Made by a program: the position numbers and the translations under genes. A DNA stretch of 64,000 bases from JALYGY01 sp963800975 (GTDB lineage: Bacteria > Actinomycetota > Rubrobacteria > Rubrobacterales > Rubrobacteraceae). Of the stretch, positions 51,836 through 60,330 are shown one piece after another. The notes beneath the pieces are model-generated. The model did no database searches, was not told the origin of the DNA, and was given only the letters and a program-made list of their open reading frames with translations. The stretch is from the NCBI GenBank assembly GCA_963800975.1, contig CAWDDB010000002.1, positions 62,001-126,000 of the forward strand, written 5' to 3'. Position 1 is the stretch's first letter, and each line of letters opens with the position of its first letter.

Positions 51836-52915
51836 CTACAGCCGGCCCGAGACGTCTGCCCTGGCGAAGCGCGGGTCGTCCATGCGGAAGCTGTCAGGGT
51901 TGGTGCCGCGCACGAGCGCGAGGTGGTAGGCGAAGAGCTGCAGGGGTATCAGGCAGGTCAGGGCGCTGAACGGCTCGGGGGCCCACGGCACGGTGAGTCG
52001 AACGGCCCCTGGAGCGTCGGGCGCGCCGTCGCCGACTACCACGCAGGCGCCGCCGACCTCGGCCACGAGCTCGGCCACCTCGAGGGTGCGCTCCCGCGCG
52101 GCGCCCGAGGGCGCTATTAGGACGAAGAGGTCGTCCGCGTCGACGCACTGGAAGGGGCCGTGCAGCATGGTCTCCGTGGACATGCCCTCAGCCTGCAGGT
52201 AGGAGGACTCCTTGATCTTGAGCGAGATCTCCTCGGCGGTAACCGCGGAAGGCCCGCCACCCATCAGCCAGATCCTGCGCCGCGCCGCATGCTCTCGGGC
52301 CAGCATCTCGGTGTTCTCCTCCAGGTCGAGCGTCTCGCGCAACGCCGCCGGGAGCTCGTTCAGCAGCAAGTCTTCCCCGAGGACCTCCGCGCCGGTTCTG
52401 TGGTAGCCGATGCGCCCGGCCAGGCCGGCGAGAACCGAGATCGCCGACGTGTAGCTGATCGTGTGTGCCGCCGACTTCTCCTGCTCGACCGTCCTGAAGA
52501 CCGTGCCGGCCTCCATGGTGACCTCCCCGCCTTCCCCGGTCACGAGCGCTGTCCGGCAGCCCGCCTCGAGGGCCCGCTGCAACGCCATGGCGGTGTAGCG
52601 TTTGGTCCCGCGGTGGCTTACGGCCACGACGCAGTCCCCCTCCTCGAGATCGGGACCGTACAGCGCGAAGTCGAAGGCGTGGACCGCCCTGACGTCGAGA
52701 CCGCCGACGTACTCGCGCATCAGGTACTCCCCTATCCTGGCGGCGTGGTAGGAGGTCCCTATCCCTACCAGGAACAACCGCCGGCAGGAGGATGCGCTCG
52801 CGGCGAACTCGTCCACCGAAGCGGCGTTCTTTTCGAGGACGCGCGCGAACTCCTCCGGCTGGGCAACGATGGCGTCGTACATGTAGTAGGGGTGACCGTC
52901 TCTCCGTTCTTGCAT
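51836..52915 (-). CDS. SIS-domain sugar isomerase/deaminase-like protein
   Basis: The 359-residue protein from ATG 52915 (GGGAGAG upstream) has two SIS domains. It resembles the isomerase half of GlmS and AgaS/FrlB-type deglycases. Seen are CRRLFLVGIGTSYHAARIGEYLM, GDCVVAVSHRGTKRYTAMALQRA and KIKESSYLQAEGMSTETMLHGPFQCVD. There is no glutaminase domain. It probably acts on an amino-sugar phosphate in the cytoplasm. It is the last gene of the cupin-GST-DUF1272-SIS operon. Confidence 0.85.
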   Translation of the reverse strand: MQERRDGHPYYMYDAIVAQPEEFARVLEKNAASVDEFAASASSCRRLFLVGIGTSYHAARIGEYLMREYVGGLDVRAVHAFDFALYGPDLEEGDCVVAVSHRGTKRYTAMALQRALEAGCRTALVTGEGGEVTMEAGTVFRTVEQEKSAAHTISYTSAISVLAGLAGRIGYHRTGAEVLGEDLLLNELPAALRETLDLEENTEMLAREHAARRRIWLMGGGPSAVTAEEISLKIKESSYLQAEGMSTETMLHGPFQCVDADDLFVLIAPSGAARERTLEVAELVAEVGGACVVVGDGAPDAPGAVRLTVPWAPEPFSALTCLIPLQLFAYHLALVRGTNPDSFRMDDPRFARADVSGRL

Positions 52916-52961
52916 GCTGCTCTCTCCCTTCGTCTCTAACCTGGCCGCGGCCCGCCCGGCA

Positions 52962-53156
52962 TCACGCCTGCGTCGCTCCCTCCGGCCGGCGCCGGGGCCT
53001 TGCGACAAGCTCCCCGCCGCAGTTGGGACAGATCCGGCCCATCCCGGCGGCGCAGCTCGGGCAGAAGGTACACTCGTAGCTGCAGATGAGGGCTGCTCCC
53101 TCACCGGCGAGGGCCGCTCCGCACCGTTCGCACTCGGTACGCATCTCCAGCCCCAC
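52962..53156 (-). CDS. DUF1272 small zinc-ribbon-like protein
   Basis: Starting at GTG 53156 with GAGGAGG five bases upstream, the 64-residue product has four Cys pairs: TECERCGAAL, ICSYECTFCPSCAAG and ICPNCGGELVARP. This is the DUF1272 pattern, whose paired cysteines should bind two zinc ions. The function of the family is unknown to me. It lies between the GST and SIS genes in the same operon. Confidence 0.85.
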   Translation of the reverse strand: MGLEMRTECERCGAALAGEGAALICSYECTFCPSCAAGMGRICPNCGGELVARPRRRPEGATQA

Positions 53157-53167
53157 CGTTCCTCCTC

Positions 53168-53776
53168 TCACCCTCGGGTTATCGGGATGTGATCTGGCTG
53201 CTCCCTAACGCGCTCGAGCCAGGCGCGTACGGCGGGGAAGCCGGCGAGATCGAATCCTCCCTCTTCGACGACGTGGGTGTACGCGTAGAGGGCGATGTCG
53301 GCGATAGAGTATCGACCGGCGACGAAGTAGTCGTGGTCGGTCAGGTGCCCCTCCATCACCCCGAGGGCGGCGTAGCCGGCCTCCCTCTTGGTCTCGAGCG
53401 AGAGCCGGCGTTCCTCGGTCATCTCTACCCGGTGTGTGATCCAGAACCGCGGCGTCGCTAAGTTTGGCTCGTGGCTGTACTGCTCGAAGAACATCCACTG
53501 TAGGGCCCGAACCTCGTCCAGCCCCCCGTCCGGGAGAAAGGACGTCCCGCGCGAGAGATAGAAGAGGATCGCGTTGGACTCGGGCAACAGCTCCCCGCTG
53601 TCGGTCTCGAGCACGGGCACCCGCCCGTTCGGGTTGACCGTCTCGAGGAACTCGGGCGTGCGCGTCTCGCCCCTGTCTATGTCGTACTCGACCCGCTCGA
53701 AGGGCACGCCGAGCTGCGTCAGCAGCAACCTGACCTTGTAGCCGTTCCCCGATGACAGGTGATCGTGCAGGCGCAT
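53168..53776 (-). CDS. Glutathione S-transferase family protein
   Basis: The 202-residue protein has an N-terminal thioredoxin-like domain (HDHLSSGNGYKVRLLLTQLGVPFERVEYD, NPNGRVPVLETDSGELLPESNAILFYLSRG) and a C-terminal helical GST domain (YFVAGRYSIADIALYAYTHV). Many actinobacteria lack glutathione, so another thiol or a non-catalytic role is possible. ATG 53776 overlaps the upstream cupin stop as TGATG, so the genes are coupled. Confidence 0.9.
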   Translation of the reverse strand: MRLHDHLSSGNGYKVRLLLTQLGVPFERVEYDIDRGETRTPEFLETVNPNGRVPVLETDSGELLPESNAILFYLSRGTSFLPDGGLDEVRALQWMFFEQYSHEPNLATPRFWITHRVEMTEERRLSLETKREAGYAALGVMEGHLTDHDYFVAGRYSIADIALYAYTHVVEEGGFDLAGFPAVRAWLERVREQPDHIPITRG

Positions 53777-54159
53777 CACGGGTCCCGCGGCGCGTTGGCG
53801 TACCTCGGCGGCGCCCAGAACACGATGACCTCGAGGTCCTCCTCGATATCGTGGAATCGATGCTCCACGTTGGCCGCGACGTAGACCACGCTCCCGGCCT
53901 CTACCGGCGCCTCCTCGTCCTCAACCGAGATCCTGGCCCTGCCGGCGACCACGTAGTAGACCTCGTCCTCCGTGTGCGGCTCCTGGTCGTCCACGGCTCC
54001 GGCCGGCCAACGAGCAACCGAAAGACTCAACGTGGGCGCGCGAAAGAACTCGGCATAATCGTGCTCCACCGCATCCAACGCCCCTAGCTGCTCCCGCGCG
54101 AGAAAGGCGTCGACACCCCGCGTCTTCCTCGCCCCTGCGGATCCACCACCGTGCGCCAT
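53776..54159 (-). CDS. Cupin-domain protein, first gene of a four-gene operon
   Basis: The 127-residue single-domain cupin contains EPHTEDEVYYVVAGRARISVEDE (motif 1 with His and Glu ligands) and GSVVYVAANVEHRFHDIEED (motif 2 His). It opens the cupin-GST-DUF1272-SIS operon and is divergent from a MocR regulator 113 bases away. It may bind a small carboxylate or sugar, or act as a dioxygenase; nothing in the sequence decides. Confidence 0.85.
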   Translation of the reverse strand: MAHGGGSAGARKTRGVDAFLAREQLGALDAVEHDYAEFFRAPTLSLSVARWPAGAVDDQEPHTEDEVYYVVAGRARISVEDEEAPVEAGSVVYVAANVEHRFHDIEEDLEVIVFWAPPRYANAPRDP

Positions 54160-54225
54160 GCCGAACCCTCCTCAAACGCCCTCAAGAACCCCTACGCTAG
54201 CGGTGAAATGGACCGCGCGCAAGAG

Positions 54226-54245
54226 CCATTAATGGTCAATAATGT
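54226..54245. promoter_or_regulatory. Operator-like palindrome between the MocR and cupin genes
   Basis: CCATTAATGG (54226-54235) is a perfect palindrome and is followed by TCAATAATG, giving a partial direct repeat. It lies 38 bases before the MocR start in the divergent region. MocR proteins often bind such sites, so it may control both sides. Confidence 0.4.
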
Positions 54246-54272
54246 GGTGCCACTTTCGATTGGCTGGGAGGC

Positions 54273-55763
54273 ATGGGAGTGATACGAGGTTCGGCCATAG
54301 AAGCCGCGGTAACGGTGGCGCTGGATCGCGGTTCGGATGTGCCCCTGCACCGCCAGCTTTACGAGGGTCTACGGGATGCCGTTCTCGGAGGCCGGCTCAG
54401 GGCCGGAACGAGGCTGCCTTCGACAAGGGCGTTGGCTTCGGAGCTTGGCGTCTCGCGCAACACGGTGATGACCGCCTTCCTGCAGTTGCTGGCAGAGGGT
54501 TACGTGGAAGGGAAGGTGGGTTCCGGCACCTACGTCGCTGACTCGCTGCCCGACGACCTGCTGCGTGCGCAGGAGAAGCAACGCCGCGAGCCGGGGCGGG
54601 CGCGAGGCGGGGGCAGGTTAAGCCGACGCGGGGAGGTGCTCGCGTCGACGTTGGCCAGCACGGTGCAAGACAGGGGTGCGCCTCGCGCGTTCAGGCCGGG
54701 CGTTCCAGCCCTGGACGAGTTTCCCACACGATTGTGGGGTCGGCTTGCTGGCAAGGTGTGGCGGGGCCTGCCGAGCGCGTTGCTCGGCTACGGACACCCC
54801 TCGGGGTACAGGCCGCTGAGAGAGGAGATCGCGGCGTATCTCGGGGCGGCGCGGGCCGTGAGATGCGTGTGGGAGCAGGTGATCGTGGTCTCCGGCTCCC
54901 AGCAAGCGCTCGATCTGGCAGCGCGGGTGCTCCTGGATCCCGGCGACGCCGCGTGGGTGGAGGACCCCGGATATGCCGGAGCGAGGGGCGCCCTTACCGG
55001 CGCGGGAGCCCGGCTCGTACCCGTGCCGGTGGACGAGGAGGGTCTGCGGGTCTCGGTCGGGATGGCGCGGTGCGCGGACGCCCGTCTCGCGCACGTTTCG
55101 CCTTCGCACCAGTATCCGCTCGGCGCCACCATGAGCCTGCCCCGCAGGCTCGAGCTTCTGGCGTGGGCAAGCCGGGCGGGGTCATGGGTGATCGAGGACG
55201 ACTACGATTCGGAGTTCCGCTACACGGGGCGGCCTGTCGAGGCCCTGCAGGGCCTCGACGCGGAGGGACGCGTGATCTACGTCGGCACCTTCAGCAAGGT
55301 CCTCTCCCCCGCCCTGCGCCTTGGCTACCTCGTCGTCCCGCTCGACCTGGTCGACCCCTTCACCGCGGCCCGCGAGCTCGCCGACCGACACGCGCCCACC
55401 GTGGAGCAGGCAACCCTGGCACGGTTCATCGCCGAGGGGCACTTCGCCAGGCACGTGAGGAGGATGCGGGCGCTCTACGCCGAGCGGCAGGCCGCCCTGG
55501 TGAGGGCCGCGGCGCGGGAACTCCCCGGGCTGGTAGATGTCGGACCGGCCGAGGCGGGCATGCACCTGGTGGGGTGGCTACCGGCCGACGCGGACGACCG
55601 CAAAGCGTCCCGTCGCGCCGAGGCGGGAGGCGTGGAAGCCAACGCGCTTTCCCTCTACGGCATCGAGCCATCGCGCCGCGGCGGTCTGCTTCTCGGCTAC
55701 GCGGCGGTCGACGAAGCGGGGATCCGGGACGGCGTGCGCCGGCTGGCGGCGGCGCTCGGTTAG
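54273..55763 (+). CDS. MocR/PdxR-type regulator (GntR HTH fused to aminotransferase fold)
   Basis: The 496-residue protein has an N-terminal winged HTH (VPLHRQLYEGLRDAVLGGRLRAGTRLPSTRALASELGVSRNTVMTAFLQL). A PLP-binding fold-type-I domain follows: YGHPSGYRPLREEIAAYL, VVSGSQQALDLAARVLLDPGD, DYDSEFRYTGRP and GTFSKVLSPALRLGYLV, where the Lys binds PLP. Such proteins sense PLP or an amino compound. GGGAGG precedes ATG 54273. Its divergent position suggests it regulates the cupin-GST-DUF1272-SIS operon. Confidence 0.93.
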   Translation: MGVIRGSAIEAAVTVALDRGSDVPLHRQLYEGLRDAVLGGRLRAGTRLPSTRALASELGVSRNTVMTAFLQLLAEGYVEGKVGSGTYVADSLPDDLLRAQEKQRREPGRARGGGRLSRRGEVLASTLASTVQDRGAPRAFRPGVPALDEFPTRLWGRLAGKVWRGLPSALLGYGHPSGYRPLREEIAAYLGAARAVRCVWEQVIVVSGSQQALDLAARVLLDPGDAAWVEDPGYAGARGALTGAGARLVPVPVDEEGLRVSVGMARCADARLAHVSPSHQYPLGATMSLPRRLELLAWASRAGSWVIEDDYDSEFRYTGRPVEALQGLDAEGRVIYVGTFSKVLSPALRLGYLVVPLDLVDPFTAARELADRHAPTVEQATLARFIAEGHFARHVRRMRALYAERQAALVRAAARELPGLVDVGPAEAGMHLVGWLPADADDRKASRRAEAGGVEANALSLYGIEPSRRGGLLLGYAAVDEAGIRDGVRRLAAALG

Positions 55764-55898
55764 CCGCCAGCCATCAGCCACGAGCGGTCGGCAAATGGTG
55801 GGCACGGAAATCGCTCGACGAAACCGCTACCATCGGCCACGGTGGGGCTCCGCCGCGAGGCGGGATCGCCACCGCGTACCAACTCGAAAGGGGAAAAC

Positions 55899-56690
55899 GT
55901 GGCAGATAGCAGGGCCTCAGGCGGGATGATGTCGTACAGGGAGCTCGGGGAGGGGACGGGGGACCCTGTTGTCCTGCTGCACGCCTTCCCCGTGAACGGC
56001 AAGATGTTCGGGCCACAGATGAGCGCGCTTTCCGGGGAACGTCGCGTCGTCGCCCCGGACTACCCCGGCTTCGGCCGCTCCCCCCGCACCCCGGCTCAGC
56101 CGGACATGCGCTACTACGCCGAAGGGGTTCGCAGGCTGCTCGACCGCCTCGGGATCGAGCGGGCGGTCCTGGGGGGCGTCTCGATGGGCGGCTACGTCGC
56201 CTTCGGGTGCCTGCGGCTGTTTCCGGAGAGGATCTCTGGCCTCGTCCTGGCCGACACGCGCCCCGAGCCGGACCCCCAAGAGATGCGCGAGAGACGCAAC
56301 AACATGGCACGCCGCGTCGCGGAGGAAGGCGTGGGGGTCCTCATCGAGCTCCAGTTGGAGAGCCTCCTCGCCCCACAGACCCTGCAGGACAACGAGGAGG
56401 TGGTTGAGGACGTGCGCGCCATGATCCTCGAGTGCTCCCCCACCGGGATCCTCGCCGCCCTCGGCGCCATGCGCGAGCGGCCCGACTCGACCCCGATACT
56501 GCGTGAGATAGAGGTCCCCACGCTGGTCGTCGGCGGCGAGGAGGATGCCATCTCATCCCCCGAGGTGATGGCGGCGATGTCCGAGAAGATACCGAACTCC
56601 CGCCACGTCAGCCTGCCCCGCGCGGGCCACCTCTCGAGCCTCGAGAACCCCGAAGGCTTCAACGCGGCGCTCAAGGAGTTCCTGGCCTGA
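55899..56690 (+). CDS. Alpha/beta hydrolase
   Basis: From GTG 55899 with AAAGGGG upstream the product is 263 residues. The fold is clear: PVVLLHAFPVNGKMFGPQ, YPGFGRSPRTP, the nucleophile elbow LGGVSMGGYVAFG with Ser, the acid near VVGGEEDAISSPEVM, and the His in LPRAGHLSSLENPEGFNAALKEFL. It resembles 3-oxoadipate enol-lactonase-like and esterase members. Substrate is unknown. The NAD(P)-binding gene begins two bases after its stop, so they are cotranscribed. Confidence 0.88.
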   Translation: MADSRASGGMMSYRELGEGTGDPVVLLHAFPVNGKMFGPQMSALSGERRVVAPDYPGFGRSPRTPAQPDMRYYAEGVRRLLDRLGIERAVLGGVSMGGYVAFGCLRLFPERISGLVLADTRPEPDPQEMRERRNNMARRVAEEGVGVLIELQLESLLAPQTLQDNEEVVEDVRAMILECSPTGILAALGAMRERPDSTPILREIEVPTLVVGGEEDAISSPEVMAAMSEKIPNSRHVSLPRAGHLSSLENPEGFNAALKEFLA

Positions 56691-56692
56691 CC

Positions 56693-57552
56693 GTGCGTGG
56701 CGGAAGGATCCTGGTCGCCGGCGCGACAGGCCGCGTCGGCGGGGCCGCGGTCGGGCACCTGCTGGGGAGGGGATTCGCGGTCCGCGCGCTCGTGCGAAGC
56801 CCGGCCAGGGGCGAGGCCCTGCGCTCGCTCGGCGCGGAGGTGATCGTCGGGGACGTGACGCGACCCGGAGACGCTCGCGCCGGCCCTCGAAGGCTGCGCT
56901 GGCGTCTTCTCGGCGCTCTCGGCCACCACGGACGACCAGGCCAGGGAGGTCGAGTACGGGGGCAACGTAGCCCTGCTCGCGGCCGCGCGGGAGGCGGGCG
57001 CGAGGCGCTACGTCTACAGCTCGGCCCTGCTCGCGGACCACCCGCTGGCCCGCGGGGTCGGCACGCTTCGAGAGAAGGCGCGCTTCGAGGAGGTCGTTGC
57101 TCGGCGCGGGCGACGTCTCCGCCACCATCCTGCGCCCGGCGATGTTTATGGAGACTTTGCTCCTGGCGCTGCGCGGGCCCGCGGCCTTCGTGCCAGGCCC
57201 GCAGCGGCGTCCGGTGTGCTGGATCTCCGCCAACGACGTGGCCCTCGCCGCCGTCGCGGCGTTCGAAAGGGAAGTTACCGGGCGGCACGAGCTCGCCGGA
57301 CCCGACGCTGCCACCTTCGACGAGGCGTACCGCCTCCTCTCGATGGCACGGGGGCGCAGGATCTTCGTCCTCCACCCGCCGCTTTCGGCGATGCGTCTGG
57401 GCGGACGCTTCTCGTCCGCCGTCGAAGAGCTGGCGGGGATGTTCGCCCTTTTCGACGCGGTGGGGTACGGCGCGGATCCCGCGCCGCTCGGGGACGTGTT
57501 CGGGGTGGAGGCGCTCACCCTCGAGGCCTGGGCCGAGCGGGTTTTCCGGTAG
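56693..57552 (+). pseudogene. NmrA/atypical SDR NAD(P)-binding protein, two frameshifts
   Basis: The frame from GTG 56693 reads RILVAGATGRVGGAAVGHLLGRGFAVRALVRSP and stays intact to about 56868. It then shifts to ALEGCAGVFSALSATTDDQAREVEYGGNVALLAAAREAGARRYVYSSALLA, and shifts again near 57100 to DVSATILRPAMFMETLLLALRG and PVCWISANDVALAAVAAF. The whole makes an atypical short-chain dehydrogenase of about 285 residues, of the kind that reduces quinones or senses NADP. It is cotranscribed with the hydrolase. The indels may be assembly errors. Confidence 0.75.
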
Positions 57553-57564
57553 AGGGCGTTCGGG

Positions 57565-57570
57565 TAGAAT
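57565..57570 (+). promoter_or_regulatory. -10 element TAGAAT for a leaderless gene
   Basis: TAGAAT ends eight bases before GTG 57579, with no ribosome binding site between them. It lies just past the stop of the preceding gene. Confidence 0.45.
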
Positions 57571-57578
57571 CCATCCCG

Positions 57579-58442
57579 GTGACAACGGTACTGCACGTCT
57601 CGGATCTCCACTTCGGACGGCCGGCCTCATCGGAGCGGCTAACGTCGTTGCGCGATCTCATCGGCGAATTGCAGCCCGACGCCGTCGCCGTCTCGGGCGA
57701 CCTCACCCAGCGCTGCACGAGGGGGGAGTTCGAGCAGGCCCGCCGCTATCTCGACGATATCCGGGAGGTGGCGCCGTATATCGTCATCCCCGGAAACCAC
57801 GACATCCGCTGGCTTGGCGCCGTGTGGCGCAACATGGGCGGCCTGTTCCGCAAGCAGGCCCACGACTTCAAGTACTCGCGCTACAAGAGGTTCGTCTGCG
57901 AGGACCTTACACCCTCCCTGGAGGTCCCGGGCGCGGTCATCGCCGGCCTGAACACGGCCCACGGCATCACGCGGGGTTCGATCACCAATCGCTTCAGGGA
58001 CCTCGGCGTGATCGGGCACGTCAAACACGCGGACGTCGAGAGCGTGCGGGAAGCCTTCGAGAACGCCGCCCCAGACGATACGCGCATCGTCATGATCCAC
58101 CACAACCCCATAAGGGGCGAGCTCTCGCGCCGCCACGGGCTCGCCAACTCGGAGACCGCCCTCCACGCCTTCGCCGACCTCGGCACGGAGCTCATCCTCT
58201 GCGGCCACGACCACCTTCATGCGGTCCACACCGTCGAGAGGGGCGCCTACGGGCTCGTGATCTCGACCGCGGGCACGATCTCCAACCGCCTCCGGCCAGG
58301 CCGCGCTTCCAGCTTCAACCTGGTGACCACCGACGAGCGCTCCATGCGAATCACGACCTTCTCCTGGAAGAACCCCGACGGCTTCGTCCCATCGAACGAA
58401 CGCTCCTTCCGCAGGAAGATCACCACCGGCGCTCTGGATTAG
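57579..58442 (+). CDS. Calcineurin-like metallophosphoesterase
   Basis: The 287-residue protein starts at GTG 57579 and shows all metallophosphoesterase motifs: VLHVSDLHFGR, AVAVSGDLTQRC, IVIPGNHDIRW, MIHHNPIRG and LILCGHDHLHAV. These residues bind two metal ions. The closest style is the CpdA-like 3',5'-cyclic-nucleotide or general phosphodiesterase group. It is cytoplasmic. The start appears leaderless. An AATTCTG-repeat tract follows its stop. Confidence 0.9.
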   Translation: MTTVLHVSDLHFGRPASSERLTSLRDLIGELQPDAVAVSGDLTQRCTRGEFEQARRYLDDIREVAPYIVIPGNHDIRWLGAVWRNMGGLFRKQAHDFKYSRYKRFVCEDLTPSLEVPGAVIAGLNTAHGITRGSITNRFRDLGVIGHVKHADVESVREAFENAAPDDTRIVMIHHNPIRGELSRRHGLANSETALHAFADLGTELILCGHDHLHAVHTVERGAYGLVISTAGTISNRLRPGRASSFNLVTTDERSMRITTFSWKNPDGFVPSNERSFRRKITTGALD

Positions 58443-58447
58443 GCTCG

Positions 58448-58471
58448 ATTCTGAATTCTGAATTCTGAATT
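58448..58471. repeat. AT-rich ATTCTGA tract
   Basis: ATTCTGA is repeated three times in tandem and followed by ATT, directly after the metallophosphoesterase stop. It contrasts with the GC-rich surroundings and resembles the tract at 38352-38420. A TATAAT lies 15 bases further on and may serve the next gene. Confidence 0.55.
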
Positions 58472-58530
58472 GCGACTTCTGCCGGTATAATCTGCCGCGA
58501 CGTTGCACTTCACGAGGAAGGCCGCAGACC

Positions 58531-58746
58531 ATGTGGAGCAGACTAACGCGCGGCGGCGACGGCCTCCCGCGAGAGAAGGTGGATGCTATCGTCCGACTCA
58601 TCGACCAGTACCTCTCGGAGGAGGCGTCCCTCCGCAACCTCCAGTCCGATAAGCAGACTATCCACCCCCGCGACCTGCCCCCAGACAAGCGAGAAGCCCT
58701 GATCGAGGAGATCTTCGAGATCTTGAAAGACGCCCGCAAGAGGTAG
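58531..58746 (+). CDS. Small helical protein, 71 residues
   Basis: The product starts MWSRLTRGGDGLPREKVDAIVRLIDQYLSEE and ends EALIEEIFEILKDARKR. It is charged, helical and without a signal peptide or membrane span. GAGGAAGG upstream of the ATG gives a ribosome site, and a TATAAT about 40 bases before the start suggests its own promoter. The family is not recognised. The next gene follows after about 30 bases. Confidence 0.65.
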   Translation: MWSRLTRGGDGLPREKVDAIVRLIDQYLSEEASLRNLQSDKQTIHPRDLPPDKREALIEEIFEILKDARKR

Positions 58747-58775
58747 CGCAGGAGGATCCCGGCAGGAGCCGCCGC

Positions 58776-59282
58776 TTGCCCGAAAGATCGAATCCTCAGG
58801 AACCGCGCCAACGGAGCCGGCCGTACGCGCCGGGCTACGGCATTCGCCCCGGACCCGAGGGCATGTTGTCCTGGAACTACGTGGAAGAGCGCATGTCCGC
58901 CGCCCGCAACTACTGGGTCGCGACGACCCGTCCCGACGGCCGGCCGCACGTCACGCCGGTGTGGGGCCTGTGGGTAGACGGCGTGTTCTATTTTGGTGGG
59001 ACCCCACGTTCCAGCAAGGCTCGCAACCTCGCCGAGAACCCCAACGTCGTCGTGCACCTGGAGAGCGGCGACGACGTCGTGATCCTCGAGGGCGTAGCCG
59101 AGGTGGTCATCGACCCGGACCCGGCCCTCTCCGAACGCGTCGCCGCGGCCTCCGTCGCCAAGTACGGTGTGGGATCCAGCGACATCGAAGGCTCTTACGC
59201 CGTGCGTCCAGGCGTCGTATTCGCCTGGCTGGAGAGCAGCCTCCGCGACACCGCGACACGTTGGATCTTCGAGCGCGACTGA
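58776..59282 (+). CDS. Pyridoxamine-5'-phosphate-oxidase-like flavin/F420 protein
   Basis: The 168-residue protein starts at TTG 58776 and folds as a split beta-barrel. Seen are NYWVATTRPDGRPHVTPVWGLWVDGVFYFGGTPRSSKARNLAENPNVVVHLESGDDVVILEG, the standard FMN/F420-binding region of the PPOX family. In actinobacteria many such proteins use F420. It is convergent with the LLM-type oxidoreductase, with about 30 bases between stops. Substrate is unknown. Confidence 0.88.
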   Translation: MPERSNPQEPRQRSRPYAPGYGIRPGPEGMLSWNYVEERMSAARNYWVATTRPDGRPHVTPVWGLWVDGVFYFGGTPRSSKARNLAENPNVVVHLESGDDVVILEGVAEVVIDPDPALSERVAAASVAKYGVGSSDIEGSYAVRPGVVFAWLESSLRDTATRWIFERD

Positions 59283-59311
59283 CCGGCGAACGGTAGATTA
59301 ACTCGAGGATC

Positions 59312-60136
59312 TCAGCCGACTGGCGGCGGTCCCTGCCTTATGCGGACCCGCAGGTCTTCCGGCTCGTTGGGAGGCGACCACCTGGACTCTATCCACCACG
59401 TGATCCCCGCCTCGGCGAAAGGCCGCACGACGGATGCGGCGCGATCCTCGTCCTCTCCGGACGTCTCCCCTTCCCAGACGATCTCGAAGTTATCTGCGTC
59501 CTCCTTGTTCTGCTCGACGTAGGCTTTCATCGCCCGGATGTCCTCGGGCGTAACCTCCCCGCGCGTCGTGTAGGCGAGCAGACCGTCGTAGCGGAGCGCG
59601 CGGCGCATGGACCTCCCGCTCGGCCAGGCCCCGACCACCCAGATCGGGATGCGCGGCCGTTGCACCGGCGTCGGCAGAAACGTCATCTCCTCCAGCCGGT
59701 AGTGCTCGCCGTTGTAGGCGAACGGCTCCCCGTTCCACAGACCCGTCAGTATCTCGAGGCTCTCGTCCAGCAGCCGCGCCCGCACCTTGCGGTCCGTCGG
59801 CTCCCCCACCTTCGAGAAGCCGCCGTCGTCCAGAGCACCCAGACCAACCGGCAAGACCAGCCGCCCGCGCGACAGGTGATCCAGCGTCACAGCCTCCCGC
59901 GCGAGCTTCCAGGGCCTCCTGCGCGCCGGCGGCGTCAGCATGGCCCCGATCCGCACCCTATCCGTGCGCATCGCCATCGCCGCCATAACCACCCACGGAT
60001 CGTAGGTCTCCCACCCATCCCCCACGTTGATGCCGTCCCAGTAAAAGGCGCCGTCCCAACCCGCCTCTTCTACCTCATGGGCGAGGTCCGCAACCGTCCG
60101 GGGATCGCCGGTCGGGATCACAAAGCCATATCGCAC
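59312..60136 (-). CDS. LLM-class (F420-type) flavin oxidoreductase
   Basis: From GTG 60136 with AGGAGG seven bases upstream the product is 274 residues. It is a luciferase-like TIM barrel: YGFVIPTGDPRTVADLAHEVEEAGWDGAFYWDG, VRIGAMLTPPARRRPWKLAREAVTLDHLSRGRLVLPVGLG and RARLLDESLEILTGLWNGEPF. Members use F420 or FMN to oxidise or reduce small organics. Its divergent neighbour is copA. The substrate cannot be inferred. Confidence 0.9.
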   Translation of the reverse strand: MRYGFVIPTGDPRTVADLAHEVEEAGWDGAFYWDGINVGDGWETYDPWVVMAAMAMRTDRVRIGAMLTPPARRRPWKLAREAVTLDHLSRGRLVLPVGLGALDDGGFSKVGEPTDRKVRARLLDESLEILTGLWNGEPFAYNGEHYRLEEMTFLPTPVQRPRIPIWVVGAWPSGRSMRRALRYDGLLAYTTRGEVTPEDIRAMKAYVEQNKEDADNFEIVWEGETSGEDEDRAASVVRPFAEAGITWWIESRWSPPNEPEDLRVRIRQGPPPVG

Positions 60137-60266
60137 GCGCGCCTCCTCCTGATGACCAAAAATCGCCGCAGCGAGAGAATCCCGAGTATACGCCGCCACC
60201 GATACCGGACCACCCCCGATCCACAAGACGCCAGATCCGGCCTTCGCGAATATAGAGCAGCCGCTT

Positions 60267-60290
60267 GTATAGGGTAGGGGGGTATAGTAC
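60267..60290. promoter_or_regulatory. G-rich operator-like element at the copA promoter
   Basis: GTATAGGG and GGGTATAG flank a G-rich centre, and the second half contains the -10 sequence TATAGT (60283-60288). CsoR-type repressors bind G-tract pseudo-palindromes of this style at copA promoters. A csoR-like gene follows copA, so autoregulation by copper is likely. Confidence 0.5.
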
Positions 60291-60330
60291 ATTTGGGTTG
60301 GCGAGGTTGTAGTCGAGCGGAGGACGTGGC

